The notes: generated by a model not told the origin, from the letters alone. A stretch of DNA of 64,000 bases from Palsa-504 sp963808615 (GCA_963808615.1 CAWEGV010000008.1:5974-69973), one strand, 5' to 3'. Positions 6,765 through 15,642 are shown, numbered from the stretch's first letter. Made by a program: numbers and translations.

Positions 6765-7307
6765 GTGACCCAGCAGGCGGACGATCACAGCCTGGTCGCC
6801 CGCGCCCGTGGCGGTGATACGACCGCCTTCGAACTGCTGGTGCGCCGCTATTCCGGCCCGGTGTACCGGGTCGCGCTGCGCGTCCTGGGCGACACCGGGG
6901 CGGCCGACGACGCGGCTCAGGAGGCCTTCATCACCGCCTGGCGCCGCATCGGGGAGATCCGCGCCGAGCAGGCGTTCGCCGCCTGGATGTACCGCATCGT
7001 CACCACCCGCGCCATCAACACCGCGCGCAGCCACGCACGCGAGGCCGGCATCGACCAGGCGCTCCTGCCGCCCTCGCGCGCCGGCGACCCCGAACAACAC
7101 GCGCTCGCCGCCGACCTGCGCGCCGCCCTCACCCGTGCGCTCGGCAGGCTCACCCCGCGGCAGCGGGCATGCTGGGTGCTAAGAGAGCTGGAAGGCCTGT
7201 CCTATGACGAGATCGCCGACATCACCCGGGCCAGCCCGGACGCCGTCCGCGGCCGCATCCACCGGGCCCGCGCCCGGCTCGCGGAGGAGCTGACCCCGTG
7301 GCGATAG
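6765..7307 (+). CDS. ECF-type RNA polymerase sigma factor
   Basis: A protein of about 180 residues with sigma region 2 (AFELLVRRYSGPVYRVALRV, then DDAAQEAFITAWRRI) and region 4 (LGRLTPRQRACWVLRELEG, then SYDEIADITRASPDAVRGRI), joined by a short linker: the two-domain ECF layout. GTG 6765 was chosen because homology begins right after it; the open frame extends further upstream without similarity. The following gene overlaps its 3' end by 10 bp and encodes a zinc-finger anti-sigma-like protein, the usual ECF/anti-sigma pairing. Transcription is probably modulated by the CRP/GlxR box upstream. The divergent Asp23 operon is the obvious candidate target, which is inference. Confidence 0.85.
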   Translation: MTQQADDHSLVARARGGDTTAFELLVRRYSGPVYRVALRVLGDTGAADDAAQEAFITAWRRIGEIRAEQAFAAWMYRIVTTRAINTARSHAREAGIDQALLPPSRAGDPEQHALAADLRAALTRALGRLTPRQRACWVLRELEGLSYDEIADITRASPDAVRGRIHRARARLAEELTPWR

Positions 7308-7909
7308 ACCATCCCGACGGCCACCGGCCCGGCGACCGGCTGCCCTGCGGCCACCACCTCGGCACCCTGTATGAACACCTGACAGCCGGCGCCCTGGACG
7401 CGCACGAGCAGGCCTGCCCAGACTGCCGCCGAGCCGCCGAGGCCTTCGCCCCTGTCCTGCGGGCCGTCGCGAGCCTCGCCGCGCAAAGGCCAGAGCCGCC
7501 CGCCGGATTCGTTGAATCGGTCATGGCGCGCATCCGCGCCGACATCCGCCGCACCCGGTACCTCGCCCTGCTCGCCCCATCACCCTCAACCCTGACCATC
7601 ACCGAACACGCCGCCTCCGCCATCATGTCCGCCGTGGTGGACACGATCCCGGGCGTCATCAGCCGCGGCTGCCGATTCCCCACCCCCGGAGACGCCACCC
7701 ACGCGGCCATCAGCATCAGCCTCCGTTACGGCCTGCGCGCCGCCACCGCCGCCCACCACATCCGTGCCACCCTCCGCAAGGCCGCGCGCGACCAGCTCGG
7801 CATCAGCCTCCGCCAAATCGACATCAGCGTCGACGACGTCCACACCGATGAGCCCGAGACCACCCGCGCGCGCGGATCAGCCGAGGGCCTTTCCGGCCCG
7901 GGCAGCTGA
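7298..7909 (+). CDS. Putative anti-sigma factor: zinc-binding head fused to Asp23-like domain
   Basis: A 203-residue protein. Residues about 15-50 carry a zinc anti-sigma-like motif, H36-x3-C40-x2-C43 (AHEQACPDC), with further Cys17 and His19/20. Residues about 95-190 resemble Asp23: TITEHAASAIMSAVVDTIPG, then ISISLRYGLRAATAAHHIR, then GISLRQIDISVDDVH. The usual transmembrane helix of membrane anti-sigmas is absent. GTG 7298 overlaps the sigma gene by 10 bp, so the two are co-translated. The layout suggests a regulator that could bind the sigma factor through the zinc head and the Asp23 assemblies through its tail. Motifs are seen; that mechanism is inferred. Confidence 0.7.
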   Translation: MAIDHPDGHRPGDRLPCGHHLGTLYEHLTAGALDAHEQACPDCRRAAEAFAPVLRAVASLAAQRPEPPAGFVESVMARIRADIRRTRYLALLAPSPSTLTITEHAASAIMSAVVDTIPGVISRGCRFPTPGDATHAAISISLRYGLRAATAAHHIRATLRKAARDQLGISLRQIDISVDDVHTDEPETTRARGSAEGLSGPGS

Positions 7910-7992
7910 CATACTGCTCTGACCCGGCCCGCGCCTACCCCGCCCGGGTGGATGCCGGTCACGGCTGTAACAGATAACTCCGATCTCTGGGC

Positions 7993-8190
7993 GGGAGTGT
8001 CCGATCAACGGTGTAACTGGCATCTTGATCGGTTAATTGTGGTGCTGGGACGAGGCGGCCTTCGAAGGTGATCGCGAAGGCGTTCAGGGCCGGCTTCCAC
8101 CTGATGACCCATCGTGCCCTGCCCTTGCCGGTCGGGTCCAGGGATCGGGTCACCAGGTACAGGCACTTGAGGGTGGCTCGAGGTCACGAA
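7993..8190 (-). pseudogene. 3' remnant of an IS256-type transposase
   Basis: Read on the minus strand from about 8190, the frame gives LKCLYLVTRSLDPTGKG and RARWVIRWKPALNAFAITF. This is the C-terminal end of IS256/Mutator-type transposases of actinobacteria. The formal stop is at 7959, but similarity ends near 8035. A stem of 8 bp (8001-8008 with 8025-8032) lies just beyond and may belong to the insertion-sequence end. The rest of the element is absent, and its 5' side is joined directly to a phosphoesterase fragment. The family name is from memory of the motif and not from a search. Confidence 0.6.
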
Positions 8191-8562
8191 ACCGGTCATC
8201 TTTCCGTCAGCCCACTGGGTGTGACTGGCGCTCCAGCTCTGGCAGGGGACGCCGTCCTTCTGCACGGTAGAGCTCGCGTGATAGGCCCGGATCATGGCGC
8301 CCGCGGAGTCGGGATTCTCGGCATCTGGCGTGCCGTCGTCGTCGACCGGGAAGCCCTCCCCCCGGCCGAGGGTGCCGAGATAGTTGTCGAAGGAGTGGTT
8401 CTCCATCATCACGACGAGGATGTGCTTGATCTGCGGCAGCATGTCGGTGCCGGCCGGGCGGCCGGGATCGGACCGCTCGCCAGGCCGGGCGTGGCGCATC
8501 TGCCGCTCCCGCCGACGCAGATTCTGGCGTTCGATCCGTTCCCAGGTACTCATGCTGGTCAT
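8191..8562 (-). pseudogene. Phosphoesterase (phospholipase C/acid phosphatase superfamily), 3' truncated
   Basis: About 124 N-terminal residues of a PF04185-type enzyme: IKHILVVMMENHSFDNYLGT is the metal-binding E-N-H/R-S-F-D motif. The family signal stops at about KMTGFV, where the reading frame runs into transposon sequence. Intact family members are several hundred residues longer, so most of the catalytic domain is missing. ATG 8562 (or 8553) follows a GGGGAAAGGG site. No signal peptide is visible. Confidence 0.7.
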
Positions 8563-8647
8563 GTCGGCCCTTTCCCCGCTGCTCGCCTGCTGAGAGCCGG
8601 ATGATGCCAGGACGGCAAATGATCATCGAGTGGCACTCGATCCAGCC

Positions 8648-9394
8648 CTAACGGGTTGCGGGCGCGGCCTCTCGGCTCTGCTCGGTGGCCTTCCGGCGGG
8701 GTAGGCAGAGAGGCCGGCGGCCAGCGCGGTTCAGGCCGCCCTGGGCCGGCTTGATGAGCATCGTGGTGGCGGTCAGCCAGAGCCCGGCGAACAGCAGGCT
8801 GCCCAGGATGTCAGTCGGATGATGCTCACCCCGGTACATGCGGGCCAAGGCGATCATGACCGGCATGACGATCGCGGGGATCAGGAACAGGTAGCGCCAC
8901 CAGCCGCGGGCGTAGCCGATGACCAGGATGGCGAGGCCGACATACAGGCACGTAGTCGCAGCCGTGTGCCCAGAAGGGAACGCTGAGGTGGGCAGCTTCG
9001 AGTCGAGATGGATGACGTCCGGCCGCGGGCGCTTCACCATGACCGCGATGGTCAGGAAGGCAGCCAGTTCGCCGAGCATGACCACGGCGACGAAGATCAC
9101 CGGCCGCCAGCGGCGGGTAACGGCGAGGAATATCACGCAGGTGACGGCGCTTACGATGAGAATGTCCTGGGTCGCCCCGAGGTTGCTGGCGATCAGGCTC
9201 CAGTGGTTCAGCGTCGGCGTGCGGTGCGCGGCGAACCAGTACGGGATCGTATGATCACCGAGCAGGTTGCCGTTCCCGTTGCGGGTGATCATGATCAGCT
9301 TGCCGATACCGGTGAGGACACCGACGATCAGCAGCCATACCACCACGACGCCGGCGGCGATGCGGCCGTACTTGCGAACGCGGTCATGATCCAT
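8648..9394 (-). CDS. PAP2-family membrane phosphatase
   Basis: A 248-residue integral membrane protein with about six helices. The three phosphatase motifs are present: VKRPRP (K-x-x-R-P type), PSGHTAAT, and ARMYRGEHHPTDI (R-x5-H-x3-D), where Ala replaces the usual Ser before the Arg. Family members dephosphorylate lipid pyrophosphates or phosphatidic acid at the outer membrane face. The C-terminal 25 residues are a charged tail. It appears monocistronic; the substrate cannot be deduced. Confidence 0.85.
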   Translation of the reverse strand: MDHDRVRKYGRIAAGVVVVWLLIVGVLTGIGKLIMITRNGNGNLLGDHTIPYWFAAHRTPTLNHWSLIASNLGATQDILIVSAVTCVIFLAVTRRWRPVIFVAVVMLGELAAFLTIAVMVKRPRPDVIHLDSKLPTSAFPSGHTAATTCLYVGLAILVIGYARGWWRYLFLIPAIVMPVMIALARMYRGEHHPTDILGSLLFAGLWLTATTMLIKPAQGGLNRAGRRPLCLPRRKATEQSREAAPATR

Positions 9395-9789
9395 GATTGT
9401 CTCCGGTTCTGCTGGCTTGAGGACGGCACGGGCCTCGGGTGCGAGGCCCTCGGTTACCAGATCGGTTACCAGCGCTCCCCGGGCCTGGCGGGATGGTTCG
9501 AAGCCGAAGGCAGTGCTGAAGACGCGACGCCATAGGCCCCCTACTGCCCGGCGGGAACGGTTTCACACCTGCTCATTGTCCGGCGCGGCGGTGGCGGCAT
9601 CCGTTACAGATGACCTCCTCCGGAGCCGGGATAAATGGCAGCAGATTACGCCGCCAGGTTGCTCGGAGAATGTACATCGACTTCAATACGGGCGATACGA
9701 GAGTTCGCCCCGCTCGTATTACTTCTAGCCGACCGAAGGCCGCCGCCTGACTCTGGACGCCCCCACTTCCGCCATTTACCCTGGTAGGC
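9395..9789. other. Intergenic region without a supported gene
   Basis: Separates two divergent genes (PAP2 at 9394 and the membrane protein at 9790) and so should hold both promoters. The only open frames are shadow-like. I see no clear operator, repeat or hairpin. Confidence 0.5.
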
Positions 9790-10140
9790 GTGAAGAAAGG
9801 CACGTGGCTGATCGTTACCGTGCTGGCGCTGGCGCTCGGCGCGGTAGGAGACCACCTGGTGGGCTTCATCATCGCCGCCCTGATCATCGTCGTCCCGTAC
9901 CTGGTCATCTGCTACCTGGCCCCCCGCGCCCGGCATACGGGGTGGGGCGGCTGCAACGGGACAGGAGAAGCCCGGTCAAGACTTTTCCCGTGGTCGTACC
10001 ATCGCTGCCAGGGCTGTAACGGGACGGGACGCCAGATCCGCATGGGAGCTCGGCTCGTCGGACAGGAACACGTCAAGGCCGAGTACGCAGCGGGGAAAGC
10101 AGCGAGGAAGCAGCGGGCCGCTCAGCGGGCATGGCGGTGA
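9790..10140 (+). CDS. Membrane protein with CxxCxGxG-like cysteine motif
   Basis: A 116-residue protein. Residues about 5-45 form two close hydrophobic helices. A soluble part follows with two half-sites, GGCNGTGEA and CQGCNGTGRQ, separated by about 18 residues. This resembles the zinc-binding C-x-x-C-x-G-x-G repeats of DnaJ and similar small actinobacterial proteins; the first half has one Cys and the second two. The tail is Lys/Arg/Ala-rich. GTG 9790 gives the full first helix. Function is unknown; metal binding is inferred from the motif. Confidence 0.7.
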   Translation: MKKGTWLIVTVLALALGAVGDHLVGFIIAALIIVVPYLVICYLAPRARHTGWGGCNGTGEARSRLFPWSYHRCQGCNGTGRQIRMGARLVGQEHVKAEYAAGKAARKQRAAQRAWR

Positions 10141-10555
10141 GCGCTCAGTACCGCGCGTTTCTCCCCTCGCCGCCCTAAACGTGGCGGAAACGACGCCCCC
10201 GACCCGGTTGGCCGCATAGCCTTGCCTGAACCCTGGGCTGTTGCGGGCCGTTCGTCACTAAAGCGCGTTGCTGGCGATCGGTAACCGGTTTCTGGTCATG
10301 GTTCACGGCTCGCCGACCGCCAGCTTCCCGGAGTTGATCACGCGGCTCGGCGATTCCGCCTCCGTGCACTTTCCAGCGATCCCCAGCTGCATCGAGCGGC
10401 AAGGCAACGGGCTCGCCGCGGTGGGATGGCCCGTGCAACGCCGGGTCCGCGCGAAATACCTCCCATCTGAACGGGCGAGAGCTGCACCGTCAATCCCGTT
10501 GCCCTGCCGTCGGGCCGACCCGACGGCCCGGGAATACGGCACCGGGTGAGGGGCC
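10141..10555. other. Intergenic region
   Basis: No convincing coding frame was found (10268-10549 is open but low-quality). The stretch contains the hairpin at 10506-10527. Confidence 0.5.
10506..10527. terminator. GC-rich hairpin, possible terminator
   Basis: A perfect 9-bp stem (10506-10514 with 10519-10527) closes a 4-base loop. No U-tract follows on either strand, as is common for actinobacterial terminators. It lies just beyond the 3' end of the minus-strand frame at 10556-10744. Confidence 0.45.
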
Positions 10556-10744
10556 TTACACTTGCGGCGGCTGTCCTTCCCGCCACTCTTGCGGGTGAGC
10601 AGCCCGCGCGGTCGCTTGTGTGAGCAGTCCGGTTTCGGTCAGGCAGCGTTTAGCGCTGTCGTGGACGTCTTCGAAGCTGACGCGACCCCGAACCACGATG
10701 GAGCTCCAGAATGCCCGGACGCCCCCGGCGTCGACACACGTCAT
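10556..10744 (-). CDS. Possible small hypothetical protein, 62 aa
   Basis: Starts MTCVDAGGVRAFWSSIVVRG and reads like a real protein (mixed hydrophobic and charged residues with EDVHDSAKRCLTETG), but I recognise no family and see no good ribosome site. Its 5' end overlaps the first codons of the divergent helicase frame. The hairpin 30 bp downstream is weak support. Confidence 0.3.
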   Translation of the reverse strand: MTCVDAGGVRAFWSSIVVRGRVSFEDVHDSAKRCLTETGLLTQATARAAHPQEWREGQPPQV

Positions 10745-12209
10745 CGCGCGGCGGCGGCCAGGGAACCCCGCGGCTCGGCCAGCCCGTGCGCCAGCGTCCC
10801 CCGGCCCGGCGTGCGGATCCGCACGCCCGGCTCGACCTGGCCCTAGCCGCCGCCGCGGCGGCACCGCAGCCGACGGCGGCCACGTTCGACGTGCTCGGCG
10901 TCGACGATCGCCTGGTCAGCGCGCTGGCGGCGCGCGGCATCCGGGAACCGTTCGCGATCCAGGCCCGGGTGCTGCCTGATGCGCTGGCCGGGCGCAGCAT
11001 CCTCGGCCGGGCCCAGACCGGGTCGGGCAAAACCCTCGCCTTCGGCCTCCCGCTGCTCACCGGGCTGGCGGCGGGGGCCTCCCTGCGGCAGAAGAAGATG
11101 CCCCGCGCACTGATCCTGGTCCCGACCCGGGAACTGGCCCGGCAGATCGCCGATGTGCTCGAGCCGCTGGGCCGCCGAGTGGGCGTGAGCACCACGACTG
11201 TCTACGGCGGAGTGCCGATCGGGCGGCAGATCGACCGCGTCCGCGAAGCCGACCTCGTCGTGGCCACGCCAGGCCGGCTCATCGACCTGATGGGACGCGG
11301 GGCCTGCCGGCTCAGCGGCATCGAGATCACCGTCCTCGACGAGGCCGACCACATGGCTACTGGCTTCATGCCCGCGGTCACCCGGATCCTCGATGCCACG
11401 CCACTGGGCGGCCAGCGGATGTTCTTCTCCGCCACCCTGGACCGCGGGGTCGGCCAGCTGGTGACCACATACGTCAGCGATCCCGCGCTGCACGCGGTCC
11501 CGGCGGCGGTGGACTCCGGCCCAGCCGAACACCGCGTGCTGGTGCTCAGCGCGCAGGACAAGGTGCCGGTCGCGGCGCAAATCGCCAGCCGCCCGGGGCG
11601 GACGCTGTTCTTCGTGCGGACCAAGCACGGCGCGGACCGGCTAGCCAAGCAGCTGGGCCGGGCCGGGATCATCGCCGCTGCCATCCACGGTGACCGCAAC
11701 CAGAACCAGCGCCAGCGGGCCCTGGACGGGTTCGCCGCCGGGCATCCGCGCGTCCTGGTCGCCACCGACGTCGCTGCCCGCGGCATCCACGTCGGTGACG
11801 TCGACCTCGTCGTCCAGTACGATCCGCCGGACGACCCCAAGGACTACCTGCACCGCTCGGGCCGCACGGCCCGAGCCGGGGCCTCGGCATGGTCGTCGCG
11901 CTCGCCGAGCACGGACAGGTCCGCAACCTTCAGCGGCTGCACGACGCAGCCGGCATCTCTGCGGCCGGCCACGAGGTGGCTGCCGGGCATCACCTGGTCC
12001 GGCAGATCGCGACCTCGGGCACGCCAATCCCGCCTGCCCGGCAGCCGATCCGCCGGACCAGCAGGCCGGACACCACGCGGGCCGGTAACCCCGCCGCGGG
12101 CTGGACCCCGAAACGCCGGTCCGCGCCGCGGAGCACACGGGCGAGCCGGCCTGCTTCCCGGTCGCGGCCAGCATCCCAAGGCTCAGGAACCCGATCGCCT
12201 GGCCCGTGA
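10711..12209 (+). pseudogene. DEAD-box RNA helicase, frameshifted after motif VI
   Basis: Frame one (10711 to about 11886) holds the whole core: Q motif region FAIQARVLP, motif I AQTGSGKT, Ia PTRELA, Ib TPGR, II DEAD, III SAT, IV LFFVRTK, V ATDVAARGIH and VI HRSGRTARAG. The expected continuation GMVVALAEHGQVRNLQRLHD is in the next frame (from about 11886 to TAG 12207-12209), so one base appears to be missing in the G/C run at about 11880-11888. Because all catalytic motifs precede the shift, a product with a scrambled tail might still work. Intact relatives (RhlE-like) remodel ribosomal and mRNA structure. The ATG at 10711 lacks a clear ribosome site. Confidence 0.8.
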
Positions 12210-12408
12210 ACTCGCACCAAGGCCTACGCCGGAGGCTCGTCTGCCAGTGCCATCTCGACGGCGGCCTGGGCGTGGGCGATGGTCGTGTCGATGACCGGTA
12301 CCGGGCTGTCCTGGGCCTGCACCACCATGCCGAACTCGGCCTGAGATTAGCCAGCTGGCTGCGATCCCGTCGACTGAAGGCGACCGTCGCCCGGGCATAC
12401 GTTCAGGC

Positions 12409-15400
12409 TCAAACCTGTGGCAGCATTCCCCGAGTCCTCAGATAAGCCATGATAAACGACACAGTCTCTTGGAGAGACGCGTCAGGGACGCCAGCATCCG
12501 ACTGGTCGAGCGCTCGCCGGTACGCCGCATTTCGGTACCGCTTGTGCTCCATCACTACGACTTTCGAGTGCGAGCGAGCAACAAAGTCAACTAGAGGGAA
12601 GGCTGGATCTGCGACATTGCACAGCCTTTTCATTTCCCGGGAGAACTCCGCCAGGTCGACATATCGGAACAAAATTCCGTAATCTTCGCTAATCTGCATC
12701 ATCAGATCGACGATGTTGAAGTACTCATCGACTGTGACGTGGAAAACTGGTTCCTGGGGCTCGGCGGAGGAGACCATAATGGCGGCGATATTGTGGGCGG
12801 CGATGTCGACCGGCATGAAGCTCAGCTGAATATCGGCATTCGGAGCCACGCCGTACTTAATCATGAACGAAAGCAAGCGTACTACGATGTCCGCGGAATG
12901 CCCGAATCCTGAGGTTGACGCGGTGAGGAAAGCCGGTCGATATATCCTGGCGTCAATGCCTTGTTCGCGGGCTTCGAGTACGAGCTGTTCCGAGACCCAC
13001 TTCGTCTGTGCGTAGCCGAAGTCGAGTGAAGACATTTCCGGGTTTGAGTCTCGTTCGAGAAGATTCCGTTTTCCTGTGAATCCGAAGATTGTCGTGCTGG
13101 AAACGAAGTGGAATTGCTTGCGGCTAGAGACGCACGCCAATCTGATAAGCTCTCGAGTGCCTTCGACGTTTGCTGGCCGGAGTGCGTTATAATCCAGGAG
13201 GTAATCAACCAAGGCCGCGTTGTGAACGATGGTATCGATCGTTTCCGCCAACTGCAGCCAGACATGCTCTGAAAGTCCGAGCCGGGGGCTCGCCAGGTCG
13301 CCGCATATCACGCGTACTCGGGCATCGAAGGCCCCGGCAGTACGGAGATCGTAAAGACCTGCTGCCTTGAGAGCAGTTGTTAGCCGTTCGCGTGCCGCCG
13401 ACGGGTCGGTTGCTCGCACGAGAACCGTATAGGCCGCGCTGGTCTGGTCTAGCAGGCTACGGAGGAGAAATGGCCCCAGAAACCCGGTGGCGCCAGTCAG
13501 GAGCACGTGATTGAAGGTGCAGTCTGCTCGTGGCACGGCACCCGCGCCTTGCGGGTCGAGTAGTGCGTCCTTTCGCATTGCCGCCGCTTCGCTTTCATCA
13601 TGTTCTCGCTTCATCTCATCGAGTTCCGCGTGCAGGTCGATGACCCAGTCAGCCGAGCCTTCCTGAAAGCCGCGGACCAGCGCGGATATTTCGGAGATGG
13701 TCAAACGTTGTAGGAGTGGGATGTCCAGTGTCTCTTGCAGGTCGTGGGCATCAGCCTGGACAGCTGCTCTCTCAAGGATCGCCAAGAGCTCGGCTGTCGC
13801 AAGCGAATCGAGGCCGATCTCGCTAGGCCTGGCGTTCTCATCCCCACTTAGTGCGTACGATTCCAGAAAGCGCTCGTAATGTGACTGAACGTCGAGGGTG
13901 TTCGCCCCGTTCAGTCCCGTTGCATCGCCATCGCGCACATGGGTCTCGATTGCGCGCAGCCCGCCGTCTAGCCACTTGTCGCGAGTAAGACTCCTGGCCA
14001 CCTTTCCGGAGGTCGTTCTCTTGATGGCCTGGCGCCGAACGAACACGATCGTATGTGGCCCCGTGTAGCCGTGCGCGCGGAGCGAGTGAGTGATCTCATC
14101 GGGGTGTGGTGCGTCACCCGGATTTCGAAGGCCTGCGATTACAATGAGTCGTTCTTCCCCATCTGGGCCTCGGAAGGCGACCACGCTTCCGACCTGTATT
14201 TTCTCGGAGCTTCTCTCGACGGCAGCCTCAAGGTCCTCGGGATAGTAGTTCTGGCCTCTAAGGATGATCATGTCCTTCAGCCGACCGCAGACGAACAGCT
14301 CCCCCTCCCGGAGGAAGCCGAGATCTCCCGTGCGAAGATATGCATACGCGTCGTTGAAATCGTTCGCGATCAAGTTGTTGAACACTTGTTTCGAGAGCTC
14401 AGGTTTGTTCCAGTAGGCCTGACACGTGCTCTGACCAGCGACCCAGATTTCCCCGATTCCGCCGTCTCCGACTGCAAGCCCGGTGCCAGGGTCGACGATC
14501 CGTACGTGGATCCCGTCCAGAGGCTTACCGCAGCTGACCAGTTCCAGCTGCTGGGCAAGGGGTGTGCCCCCGGCGGCCATCACGGCGGTACGTGCGTGAA
14601 GCGACTCTCGGTTGATCTTGACTGATCGTCGCCCCGAGCTGGTGACCGCCAGTGTGTTCTCCGCGAGTCCGTAAGCTGCAACGTGCGCCGCCGGACGCAG
14701 ACCGTACTTCGCGAATCGTTCCAGGAAGCTTCGGTGCGTGCTCGGCCTGACTGGCTCAGACGCATTCATAAAGACTTGTACAGAACTTAGGTCAAGACCC
14801 TCTAGTAGATCGTCCGGAATCCGCTCAGGAGAGAGGCAGTATTCGAAGCCGAAATTTGGGGATGAGGTGTAGGTTGCCCTGTATCGGCTGAGCGTCTCCA
14901 ACCACAGAACGGGTCGTCGCAGAAAGTCGAGCGGCGAGAATCCATATGTCGTTCCGCCGGCGACGATCTGGAATAGATAGTATCCAATCAAGCCCATGTC
15001 GTGGAATTGCGGCAGCCATGAGACCGCGATTGCTTGGTGGTCGATCGTTGAATGGCAGTTACGTATAACGTTCTGGTGCGACACGACCACGCCCTTAGGT
15101 ATTCCGGTCGACCCGGATGTGTACTGCAAGAAAAGGGTTTGGCTTGGATTGTCGGTTACGCCCCCGCGTGCGATGCCCTGTAGTCGATCGGTGGCGAGCC
15201 ACTCAATGCCGAGGGGAGCGAGAGGGTCTTCCGAGCCGGCCTGATCGCCGACCTCACGACCGTTACGTGACGCTGGTCCGAGCGATGAATCCGTCAGGGC
15301 GAGCGCGGCCCCGCTGTCCAGCATCACCGACCTGAGTCGTGAGGCTCCCCCTTTCGCTACTGGCGTGACCGGAGGGACGGGAACTGGAATGGCCCCCATG

Positions 15401-15642
15401 CGCACACAAGCGACGAATGAGGCCACCATCTCCAATCCTGGCGGATAGACCAGTGCCACGCGATCGCCGCGCTGAAGGGACGTTTCATCGCGAATATACT
15501 CCGCGAGGAAACGGGTCCTGGCTTCGAAGGATTGGTACGTGTACATTTCGCTCGTTTTGCCATAACGATCAAGAAACGCACTGAAACACTTTTCAGGATG
15601 AACCGCTGCCCAGTGATCCATGTAGTCAAGGATCGTGTCCAA
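12409..15642 (-). CDS. FAAL - acyl carrier - thioester reductase multidomain protein
   Basis: A 1077-residue protein. Residues 1 to about 575 form a fatty acyl-AMP ligase with LQYTSGSTGIPKGVVVSH, the FAAL-type VSWLPQFHDMGLIG, and YLRTGDLGFL. An acyl-carrier domain has the phosphopantetheine serine in GLDSL at about residue 612. A reductase domain starts at about 700 with LTGATGFLG (NAD(P) binding, about 714) and the catalytic YAQTK at about 875. Predicted chemistry: activate a fatty acid as acyl-AMP, load it on the carrier, and release it reductively as aldehyde or alcohol. The start is TTG 15642 with AGAGGGGG just upstream. The gene stands alone, is clearly less GC-rich than its neighbours, and borders an IS630/MITE cluster, so horizontal acquisition is likely. 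Confidence 0.85.
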   Translation of the reverse strand: MDTILDYMDHWAAVHPEKCFSAFLDRYGKTSEMYTYQSFEARTRFLAEYIRDETSLQRGDRVALVYPPGLEMVASFVACVRMGAIPVPVPPVTPVAKGGASRLRSVMLDSGAALALTDSSLGPASRNGREVGDQAGSEDPLAPLGIEWLATDRLQGIARGGVTDNPSQTLFLQYTSGSTGIPKGVVVSHQNVIRNCHSTIDHQAIAVSWLPQFHDMGLIGYYLFQIVAGGTTYGFSPLDFLRRPVLWLETLSRYRATYTSSPNFGFEYCLSPERIPDDLLEGLDLSSVQVFMNASEPVRPSTHRSFLERFAKYGLRPAAHVAAYGLAENTLAVTSSGRRSVKINRESLHARTAVMAAGGTPLAQQLELVSCGKPLDGIHVRIVDPGTGLAVGDGGIGEIWVAGQSTCQAYWNKPELSKQVFNNLIANDFNDAYAYLRTGDLGFLREGELFVCGRLKDMIILRGQNYYPEDLEAAVERSSEKIQVGSVVAFRGPDGEERLIVIAGLRNPGDAPHPDEITHSLRAHGYTGPHTIVFVRRQAIKRTTSGKVARSLTRDKWLDGGLRAIETHVRDGDATGLNGANTLDVQSHYERFLESYALSGDENARPSEIGLDSLATAELLAILERAAVQADAHDLQETLDIPLLQRLTISEISALVRGFQEGSADWVIDLHAELDEMKREHDESEAAAMRKDALLDPQGAGAVPRADCTFNHVLLTGATGFLGPFLLRSLLDQTSAAYTVLVRATDPSAARERLTTALKAAGLYDLRTAGAFDARVRVICGDLASPRLGLSEHVWLQLAETIDTIVHNAALVDYLLDYNALRPANVEGTRELIRLACVSSRKQFHFVSSTTIFGFTGKRNLLERDSNPEMSSLDFGYAQTKWVSEQLVLEAREQGIDARIYRPAFLTASTSGFGHSADIVVRLLSFMIKYGVAPNADIQLSFMPVDIAAHNIAAIMVSSAEPQEPVFHVTVDEYFNIVDLMMQISEDYGILFRYVDLAEFSREMKRLCNVADPAFPLVDFVARSHSKVVVMEHKRYRNAAYRRALDQSDAGVPDASLQETVSFIMAYLRTRGMLPQV

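Noticed and set aside
10268..10549. 93-codon plus-strand frame
   Set aside because: No similarity or ribosome site, and it runs through the 10506-10527 hairpin.
12224..12343. Minus-strand peptide of about 37 codons, AEFGMVVQAQDSPVPVIDTT onward, ending at TAG
   Set aside because: Looks like the C-terminus of a real protein and could mark the boundary of the FAAL insertion, but it is too short and unrecognised to call.
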